Below, piece by piece: positions 58,010-64,000 of a stretch of DNA of 64,000 nucleotides (within the stretch, counting starts at the first letter, position 1; every line of letters begins with the position of its first letter). The position numbers and the translations under genes were made by a program. This DNA comes from Paenibacillus xylanexedens. Its GTDB lineage: Bacteria > Bacillota > Bacilli > Paenibacillales > Paenibacillaceae. A model generated the notes under the pieces. It had not been told where the DNA came from, searched no databases, and saw only the letters and a program-made list of their open reading frames with translations. The stretch is taken from assembly GCF_007680605.1 (NCBI RefSeq), contig NZ_VEIO01000001.1, positions 1,240,001 to 1,304,000 of the forward strand, read 5' to 3'.

Positions 58010-58978
58010 TCAAGCTGCTGACGTTTTATCCGAGTTGTTCATTAGCTGTGAACGCCTGCCGAGCAAGTAACCTGAAAGAGACGCGAGCATCTGTTGAAAT
58101 ACCATGCCAAGTACAACTGGAACCGCAACAGGCGGTGGAAAATAAGTAACGGCAAGAACGGCCCCAGCGCTAATATTACGCATTCCCCCATTAAAGACAA
58201 GTGCGACCTGATCGGCCTCATTCCAGCCTAGCCACCTCGCGATGAAATAACTGAGTGCATAGCCGAAGGAGGCCAGAAAAACAATAATCACCGCCAGCCC
58301 GGCCAAGCGCCAGTTGAAGTCAGCCAGATAGGGTGCGACAACCGAGCCGTTAATGGCAACGACCGAAGCCATAAACAGTTTGGATAACGGATTAAGCCGA
58401 GGTCCCCATACAGGAACGATGCCGCCCTTGGTCCACTCATTCAGGAGCATACCCAGAAGGGATGGAAACACAATCATCCAGAACAGACTGCTCATCATGG
58501 CCCCAATATCCAGGGAAACACTTGTACCTACAAGTAGAGATAACACGCCAGGCACAACGAACGGAGCTAGCAAGGTATCAATGAGAATAATCGAAAGCGT
58601 AAGTGCAATATTCCCCCGATAGATGCTGACCCATATGAAGCTGCTAATTCCAGTGGGGATGACTGCGGCGAGGACAAGTCCTGTAATTGTATAGGCATCC
58701 GCTGGAAACACCAGATGACCCATGCCTAGCGCTACAAGCGGCATAGCCAGATGCAGGATCAGCAAGCAAACAAACAAAGGCAAAGGCCTCTTCAGTACAT
58801 TCACAAAATCTCTTACGCTCAGACTAATACTGCCCGCAAATGTCATGAAGGCAAACAGCCAAGGCGACAAATACGTGTACGAAGACAAAAAACTGCCGCA
58901 TAAAACACCAATGATAATACTACTGGGGGTAATCAGTGGCATGATGCGGTTCAAGCGTTGATTTAAGGCCGGAAGCAT
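58010..58978 (-). CDS. Bile acid:sodium symporter (BASS) family transporter
   Basis: A 322-aa membrane protein with nine or ten helices and the family block GGMRNISAGAV (about residues 265-275), where the Na+ site lies in this fold. Bacterial members take up or export organic anions; the actual substrate here is unknown. AAGGGATG precedes the ATG. It is a single gene on the minus strand. Confidence 0.85.
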   Translation of the reverse strand: MLPALNQRLNRIMPLITPSSIIIGVLCGSFLSSYTYLSPWLFAFMTFAGSISLSVRDFVNVLKRPLPLFVCLLILHLAMPLVALGMGHLVFPADAYTITGLVLAAVIPTGISSFIWVSIYRGNIALTLSIILIDTLLAPFVVPGVLSLLVGTSVSLDIGAMMSSLFWMIVFPSLLGMLLNEWTKGGIVPVWGPRLNPLSKLFMASVVAINGSVVAPYLADFNWRLAGLAVIIVFLASFGYALSYFIARWLGWNEADQVALVFNGGMRNISAGAVLAVTYFPPPVAVPVVLGMVFQQMLASLSGYLLGRRSQLMNNSDKTSAA

Positions 58979-59120
58979 AATGATGACATCCCTTTATTGT
59001 GTGATTATTCTATTATACATCGGAATGACTGGGCATGCAGGCTGATTTGCAATGCAGCTTGGTGAACAAGTATCATGAAATAAGGTACCATCATTCTGAG
59101 ATGAAGAAAGGGAGATGCTC

Positions 59121-59591
59121 ATGCGAAGGCGGAACAGAACACACAGGATGATGATTACAGCTATTGTGACCTCCAGTATGTTGATGCTATCCGCTTGTTC
59201 AATTGTAGAGCAAGCCAATCAAAGTTTGAGTTATGTAAGCGGTGCTACCGATTATATCAATCAGGTATCGAGTGCTGGAACCGAGTTACAACAACTTGCA
59301 GCAGATGCCATCAATAACCCGGACGTAACGGGTCAGATTCAAGAGAAGATTGATTTAATTCAAGCAGAAGCCGCTGAATTTTCGGAGATGAGTGCGCCTG
59401 CTATTGGAGAAAACATTCACGAGAATCTGGTTAGCTATAACAATCAGCTGACAGAGGTAATGAACGAATTCGAAACTTCCATCGCGGAGCAAGGGATTAC
59501 CGCTGAGAATTGGGAGAAAACAGGTATTCCGGAATTGATCAACAACATCAACAGCCTAAAGGAACCGCTGAGCGGATTACAAACCGAATAA
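59121..59591 (+). CDS. Lipoprotein, DUF6376-like
   Basis: A 156-aa lipoprotein. A basic signal (MRRRNRTHR) and hydrophobic core end in the lipobox LSAC, so the mature protein would start with a lipid-modified Cys26. The remainder is helical and acidic, with repeated Q/N/S-rich segments. It resembles Bacillus/Paenibacillus DUF6376 lipoproteins from memory. The ATG at 59121 has AAAGGGAG at suitable spacing; a start at 59115 would abut the site. Function unknown. Confidence 0.78.
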   Translation: MRRRNRTHRMMITAIVTSSMLMLSACSIVEQANQSLSYVSGATDYINQVSSAGTELQQLAADAINNPDVTGQIQEKIDLIQAEAAEFSEMSAPAIGENIHENLVSYNNQLTEVMNEFETSIAEQGITAENWEKTGIPELINNINSLKEPLSGLQTE

Positions 59592-59660
59592 TAAGTTTAA
59601 ACTAAATATAAGAATAATCTTTCCTCCACTTTAAGGAGCAATTGAACAGGATAGTTATAG

Positions 59661-59696
59661 AAGACGGGTGATCCAGAAAGGCTGCTCGTCTTTTTT
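59661..59696 (+). terminator. Terminator after the lipoprotein gene
   Basis: AAGACGGG pairs with CTCGTCTT (one G-U), then a T-run. Confidence 0.8.
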
Positions 59697-59726
59697 GCAT
59701 ATTTATATCGTATAAAGAAAAACTAT

Positions 59727-59834
59727 ATGAATTACGACAAAGATCCACAATGCTGGCAGTGTATCAATCGGGAATACCATGACGGTGAATGTTTGTTTAG
59801 TAACAAGCTGGTCTATCGTAATTGCATCGTATGA
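59727..59834 (+). CDS. Very small Cys-rich protein (35 aa), candidate
   Basis: MNYDKDPQCWQCINREYH begins a 35-residue frame with four cysteines: CxxC near residues 9-12, then Cys22 and Cys33. Such spacing suits a small zinc-binding or metal-binding fold. It lies alone between the lipoprotein and the SDR gene, where no other gene is seen. The ribosome binding site is weak, so this stays a candidate. Confidence 0.4.
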   Translation: MNYDKDPQCWQCINREYHDGECLFSNKLVYRNCIV

Positions 59835-59843
59835 TCGACCCAT

Positions 59844-59872
59844 TTGACAAAAAGGTGATAGACTAGTAAGGT
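59844..59872 (+). promoter_or_regulatory. Promoter of the SDR gene
   Basis: TTGACA (59844-59849), 17 bases, TAAGGT (59867-59872). Confidence 0.6.
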
Positions 59873-59952
59873 TAAGTTATGAACATATATATATCAACTA
59901 ACATTAATTTAGTTAACAGGAACCAATTTCATTAGCAAAGGAGATCTATGTT

Positions 59953-60708
59953 ATGTCCGAACATACGGGAAAAGTCATTGTTATCACAGGTGGAGCAAGT
60001 GGAATTGGAAAAGAAACAGCACTGCAACTATCTGCACAGGGAGCAACAATCGTTGTCGCGGATTTTAACGAAGAGGGAGCCAAACAGGTTGCGACTGAGA
60101 TTGAAGCAACCGGTGGCAAAGCCGGAGCTTATAAAGTCGATGTGTCCAAAGGCGATGAGATTAAAGCTCTGATTGACTGGACTGTCGAAAAGTATGGAAC
60201 ATTCAACGGGATTTTCAACAATGCGGGTATCGGCCTTGTCAAACCGTTTCTGGAAATGGACCCGGAATCCTATCACAAAGTTATTGATGTGGATCAACAC
60301 AGCGTTTACTACGGCATGTATTATGGCGCGAAGAAAATGGTTGAATTAAACGTGCAAGGCACGATTGTTAATACAGCTTCGATCTATGGAAGCGTGGCAG
60401 CCGTGGGTAGCTTCAACTACAATGCAGCGAAAGCGGCGGTTGTGATGATGTCCAAATCCGGTGCTCTTGAACTGGCCGAGCATGGAATCCGCGTTCTCGG
60501 TGTGGCGCCTGGTTTTATCGAAACTCCGATTTTGGGAGATGATCAAGCCATGAAGGATGCGCTGGCAACCCAGCACATGCGTGGAGAGCTAATCCAGCCA
60601 GAGAAAGTTGCAAGTGTAGTTACCTTCCTGTTTAGTGATGCAGCTAGCGCCATGAATGGCACAACGGTAGCAGTGGATGATGGTTTCCTGAGTTTCAAAA
60701 CGAAATAA
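59953..60708 (+). CDS. Classical short-chain dehydrogenase/reductase
   Basis: A 251-aa classical SDR: cofactor motif TGGASGIGK (about 11-19), NNAG (about 88-91), catalytic Ser in NTASIYG, and YNAAK (about 156-160). It is glucose-1-dehydrogenase/3-oxoacyl-reductase-like in length and motifs, but the substrate cannot be told. AAAGGAGATC precedes the ATG at 59953. A strong terminator follows. Confidence 0.9.
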   Translation: MSEHTGKVIVITGGASGIGKETALQLSAQGATIVVADFNEEGAKQVATEIEATGGKAGAYKVDVSKGDEIKALIDWTVEKYGTFNGIFNNAGIGLVKPFLEMDPESYHKVIDVDQHSVYYGMYYGAKKMVELNVQGTIVNTASIYGSVAAVGSFNYNAAKAAVVMMSKSGALELAEHGIRVLGVAPGFIETPILGDDQAMKDALATQHMRGELIQPEKVASVVTFLFSDAASAMNGTTVAVDDGFLSFKTK

Positions 60709-60761
60709 CGGGTTATCTACAAGTTATCTGCTTCTAAACCATATTGCGTTTAAAATGAACC

Positions 60762-60794
60762 AAAGGCACAGGATGTAATCATCCTGTGCCTTTT
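60762..60794. terminator. Terminator after the SDR gene
   Basis: AAAGGCACAGGATG-TAAT-CATCCTGTGCCTTT is a perfect 14-bp stem with T/A runs on both sides, useful to both the SDR gene and the convergent small zinc-ribbon gene. Confidence 0.92.
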
Positions 60795-60886
60795 CATGTT
60801 AACTCTCGTAATAAAATCATCATATAATAATGTCGAATTATCCCGAAATTTAGAAGTTCATGATACAATGAAAATGCTGACTCGTT

Positions 60887-61060
60887 TTATCCATTTGTGG
60901 TGTCGTAGACAATACGGACTCCGAGTGAGCCGTAACTTTCTTCTTTATAGTGACAATGAGTGCAGGTTTTGACTGAGCATAATTCATCATGATGTGTTTG
61001 TAATTTTTCGTTACAGCGAGGACATGTATTTACAAAAAGTGCCTTCAACACATTAAACAT
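60887..61060 (-). CDS. Small zinc-ribbon protein (57 aa)
   Basis: A 57-residue protein with two cysteine pairs, CPRC (about 13-16) and CTHC (about 33-36), plus Cys28, the layout of a small zinc ribbon. The C-terminal part is GSLGVRIVYD. The start MFNVLKAL has only a GAGTG-like site upstream. It stands alone on the minus strand and ends near a bidirectional terminator. It is probably a real but uncharacterised gene. Confidence 0.6.
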   Translation of the reverse strand: MFNVLKALFVNTCPRCNEKLQTHHDELCSVKTCTHCHYKEESYGSLGVRIVYDTTNG

Positions 61061-61207
61061 GCTTAATCACTCATTTCTGATTAAATTACTTGGTTTTAAA
61101 GTATTATACCCGAATCCAAGTGTCCTGTATATGTTTTTTGGAATCAAATTTTATTTATTTTGATTTTCTATCCTCGTAATATCTTCATGAAAGGAAGCGT
61201 ATAACCG

Positions 61208-62005
61208 ATGGATCTTTTGCTGTTCTTCATCATGTTTATACTGGGTCTAATCGGTTCATTTTTCTCCGGATTGCTTGGCATTGGCGGGGCAATCATTAAC
61301 TTTCCTCTCTTGCTGTATGTGCCGGAAATGGCAGGGCTCGAACCGTTCACGGCTCATCAGGTATCTGCCATCAGCATGTTTCAAGTATTCTTTGCTTCGC
61401 TTGCGGGCGTAGTTGCATTTCGCAGAAAAGCAAAAGCAGGCAAGACTAGCGGCGCTGTGATCGATTCCAAACTTGCCCTGTATATGGGAAGCAGTATTCT
61501 AGTGGGTAGTTTAATTGGCGGTTTTATCTCAGGTATGCTGGATGAACGTATGATTCATCTGGTTTATGGGATTCTGGCGATCATAGCGATCGTTCTAATG
61601 CTCATTCCGAGCAAAGGGAGGCTGGATCTGGACCAACCGTTGACGTTTAATAAAATGATTGCTTCAAGTACTTCGCTTGCCGTTGGAATCGTTTCAGGAA
61701 TTGTAGGGGCTGGCGGTGCATTCGTACTCATCCCTGTTATGCTGACTGTTCTGAAGATTCCGGTTCGGACAACGATTGCCTCATCCCTCGCGATTGTCTT
61801 CATTTCTGCCATAGGTGGAGTTATTGGAAAGTTATCTGCGGGAGATATCCCAGTGGAGCCGATTATCTACACAGTGCTGGGAAGTTTGATTGGCGCATCG
61901 ATTGGCTCAAGAGTAAGTTCGATGGTAAATGTCCGGTTACTTCGATATGCGTTGTTGCTTCTGATCGCGGTTACTGCGGTTAAAGTATGGTCTTCCATAT
62001 TCTGA
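61208..62005 (+). CDS. TauE/SafE-family sulfite/anion exporter
   Basis: A 265-aa membrane protein with about eight helices and two homologous halves, each bearing the TauE/SafE glycine-rich motif (GLLGIGGAIINFPLLL near the N-terminus and GIVGAGGAFVLIPVML near 175). Members transport sulfite, sulfoacetate or related anions. The actual substrate is unknown. GAAAGGAAG precedes the start. Confidence 0.88.
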   Translation: MDLLLFFIMFILGLIGSFFSGLLGIGGAIINFPLLLYVPEMAGLEPFTAHQVSAISMFQVFFASLAGVVAFRRKAKAGKTSGAVIDSKLALYMGSSILVGSLIGGFISGMLDERMIHLVYGILAIIAIVLMLIPSKGRLDLDQPLTFNKMIASSTSLAVGIVSGIVGAGGAFVLIPVMLTVLKIPVRTTIASSLAIVFISAIGGVIGKLSAGDIPVEPIIYTVLGSLIGASIGSRVSSMVNVRLLRYALLLLIAVTAVKVWSSIF

Positions 62006-62126
62006 TTTAATGCTCTTGCGTTATCGAACATTTACGATTTCGTAACCAAACGGCCGAAGTGCCGTATATAGGATATGAACATGAGCGGACCATGTTTAAC
62101 TTTAACCGAAGTTGAGGGATCGACCG

Positions 62127-64000
62127 ATGAACAACGTACTTATGAATCAGACCAAGGCCGAAGCTAATGCAGATGAAGCATACCGTCTCGCAGAGCAGAA
62201 AGCATCTCAGTATTTTGCAAAGCTCTCTCAGCAGCTAATTAATAACACACATATAGATTCACTTATTCAAGATTTCAGGATTTGGCAAAAAAAACATATC
62301 CATCGTTGGAGCTGGTTTTCCTGGTTCGCTGGCAAAAGAAAACCGGATTCCAAAGATATTCAGAAATATATGCATTGGCTCAGTGCGACAGGCAAGATCG
62401 ATGATTATCTGGATCGCAGCATCTCATATATCTATATGCGCGATCTGGGACAGGCGCTGGATAACACGAAAACAAAAGACAAGATTCAGCGTATCGCCAA
62501 GGATACCAAAGCATATTTTATGCGTGTCGCAAGTGAACAACAACGTCAGGCTGATTACATAAGCCCGGCAACATTATATCGGTGGGGACAGCGGGAGCAG
62601 ATTGAAGAGGCTGTGATCTGGGTGATGGACAAATTAAAACATGTTGCAGCAAACATTCCCCCAGAACTTGATGCGGCGCAGGCACAACGTAAACTGATCA
62701 AGATTATTCTGGGCGTCGTGCTTCATGTCGACGATGAGCTTACAGAGGACACGCCGCGGGAGGAACGGATTGCTAAGCTCGATGCAGCCATCAGGCTGGG
62801 TTATTCCTACGGTTTAACGTACCCTTTTGTGGATGATCTTCTCGATTCTCAGGCGCTGACCACGCAGGAGAAGGAACAATATTCAGCGATGATACAACAA
62901 GCTTTGCTTACTGGGATTGTACCTGATCTTGGAGAATGGAAGGGGCCGCAGCTTGAAGTGATTCGGTATGTACACTCCGAGCTTCGAGAGGCCTTTGAAT
63001 ATATTCGGAACTATCAACGTGAAGAGATGCGGAACACTTTTTTTGAACAGTCTTATGTGTTCTTCCAATCCCAGGAGATCGACCGTGGCAAGAAACTATC
63101 CAATGCGCATTATACGAATGAAGAGCTGTACATCCCGATTATTATTAAGTCGGCGTCGTCGCGATTGATTGTTCGTTCTGTTCTGAGCGCACCGGAAGAT
63201 GAAGGGTTTGATCTGCGTACCTTTCATTACGGGATTTATAATCAGCTTGCGGATGATTTTGCGGATATGTTCGATGATATGCAGGACGAGGCAGTGACAC
63301 CTTACACGTATTATTTGAAATATCGCGACCTGCGTCCGGATTTGATTAACCCGTATGAATTGTACTGGGCAGTCATCTCGTTTCTAATCCATGACGTCTA
63401 CCATTCCAATGCCAAGGCGAGGGAAGTTATCCTGGATCGTGCAATTAACGGGCTGAAGCGTTGCAGAGAGCGGCTCGGTCAGGCGAAGTATGACGAGGTC
63501 ATGACGCTCTTTGCTTCAGGCCAACCCGAACTTAATCATGTAGTGCAACAAATGGTGCGAAAAGCAGATGACGTGGACTTTCTGGACAAATTGCTACGGG
63601 ATCAGGTTGTGCTGCAGCTCAGTAATGAAAAACAAGAGAAGGAGTCGTTCCAGCAGACAACCCAAACGGTACGTGAGCGGATTAATGTGGAACTGCAAAT
63701 TAACAAAGCCGCCGAAGAACTCGAAATGAAGGGGAAGCTGATGGATGCGGCCAACTACAGTCTGCAAGGGGATGGCAAACGTCTGCGTCCGATCCTGACT
63801 TGGGTCATGGGTGTTCAGGAGTACGGGCTCAGCGAGTCGGCTATCATGCCGTTGTTACGCTCCATGGAGTATATGCATACGGCTTCACTCATCTTTGATG
63901 ATCTGCCCACACAGGATAATGCCGAGACAAGGCGCGGACGCTCCACGCTTCATCAGTTGCATAATAGTGCTACAGCAGAACTTACAGGACTATTCCTGAT
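62127..64000 (+). CDS. Polyprenyl synthetase with a long N-terminal extension; 3' end cut by window
   Basis: An open frame of more than 620 codons that runs off the window. The C-terminal visible part is an isoprenyl diphosphate synthase domain: GDGKRLRP (about 548-555) and the first Asp-rich motif DDLPTQDN (about 590-597) followed by TRRGRST. The second Asp motif and the rest lie beyond the window. The N-terminal 520 residues are unusual for a prenyl synthase. They are helical, with VDDEL (about 202) and VDDLLD (about 236) motifs, suggesting a second terpenoid-synthase-like domain. GAGGGAT precedes the ATG at 62127. Confidence 0.8.
   Translation, partial: MNNVLMNQTKAEANADEAYRLAEQKASQYFAKLSQQLINNTHIDSLIQDFRIWQKKHIHRWSWFSWFAGKRKPDSKDIQKYMHWLSATGKIDDYLDRSISYIYMRDLGQALDNTKTKDKIQRIAKDTKAYFMRVASEQQRQADYISPATLYRWGQREQIEEAVIWVMDKLKHVAANIPPELDAAQAQRKLIKIILGVVLHVDDELTEDTPREERIAKLDAAIRLGYSYGLTYPFVDDLLDSQALTTQEKEQYSAMIQQALLTGIVPDLGEWKGPQLEVIRYVHSELREAFEYIRNYQREEMRNTFFEQSYVFFQSQEIDRGKKLSNAHYTNEELYIPIIIKSASSRLIVRSVLSAPEDEGFDLRTFHYGIYNQLADDFADMFDDMQDEAVTPYTYYLKYRDLRPDLINPYELYWAVISFLIHDVYHSNAKAREVILDRAINGLKRCRERLGQAKYDEVMTLFASGQPELNHVVQQMVRKADDVDFLDKLLRDQVVLQLSNEKQEKESFQQTTQTVRERINVELQINKAAEELEMKGKLMDAANYSLQGDGKRLRPILTWVMGVQEYGLSESAIMPLLRSMEYMHTASLIFDDLPTQDNAETRRGRSTLHQLHNSATAELTGLFL

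Overview
The window looks like chromosomal DNA of a Paenibacillus-type Firmicute. The evidence is moderate GC, strong AGGAGG ribosome binding sites, frequent TTG/GTG starts, an S-layer (SLH) surface protein, RNase J, PTS sugar operons with CcpA-type cre sites, a T-box leader, LicT-type antitermination and close similarity of single genes to Bacillus proteins (YeeI, TreR, AdhR-like MerR). It starts inside cysI and ends inside a polyprenyl synthetase gene. No rRNA, tRNA, CRISPR array, insertion sequence or prophage was seen.

Layout. 1-4.5 kb: end of sulfite reductase, yeeI-type YebC regulator, two YdcZ-type DMT transporters flanking a Crp/Fnr-type regulator, and a Nif3-like protein. 4.8-8.0 kb: heme oxygenase plus a bacteriophytochrome, a light-sensing pair in which the output GGDEF domain is degenerate. 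8.2-13.4 kb: a tight three-gene unit (TerB_N/TerB_C protein, BrxD-like ATPase, Lhr/BrxHI-like helicase), a probable DNA-processing or defence module without the other BREX genes. 13.5-16.4 kb: a purine-riboswitch-like leader controlling an EamA transporter, a membrane-anchored cupredoxin and an atypical SDR. 16.6-24.1 kb: one giant surface protein (about 2,490 aa; FN3 and Ig-like repeats, three SLH domains). 24.2-34.8 kb: a treR-type repressor with no trehalose genes beside it, a DUF5107/TPR protein with a GH35 beta-galactosidase, rhamnose genes (rhaEW-type aldolase/dehydrogenase, rhaA) and a previously unlisted 47-aa secreted peptide.

35-41.6 kb: RNase J, then a complete sucrose set (LacI-type regulator, sucrose-6-P hydrolase, sucrose PTS EIIBCA) with palindromic operators. 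41.6-45.4 kb: manganese catalase, a secreted GH5 endoglucanase with a cre site, and an amidohydrolase/lactonase. 45.4-50.6 kb: a beta-glucoside regulon (6-P-beta-glucosidase, LicT antiterminator, EIIBCA), where each of the three genes has its own RAT/terminator leader.

50.8-54.2 kb: biotin uptake (BioY, EcfA, and an EcfA-EcfT fusion) around a shared BirA-type operator. 54.3-56.3 kb: a small acidic protein and asd behind a T-box leader that I read as lysine-specific. 56.4-64 kb: a MerR/aldo-keto reductase divergent pair with a 19-bp-spacer promoter, a BASS transporter, a lipoprotein, two very small Cys-rich proteins, an SDR, a TauE/SafE exporter and the start of a long polyprenyl synthetase. 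The overall theme is plant-polysaccharide and sugar use with heavy reliance on RNA-based control (riboswitch-like leader, T-box, three RATs).
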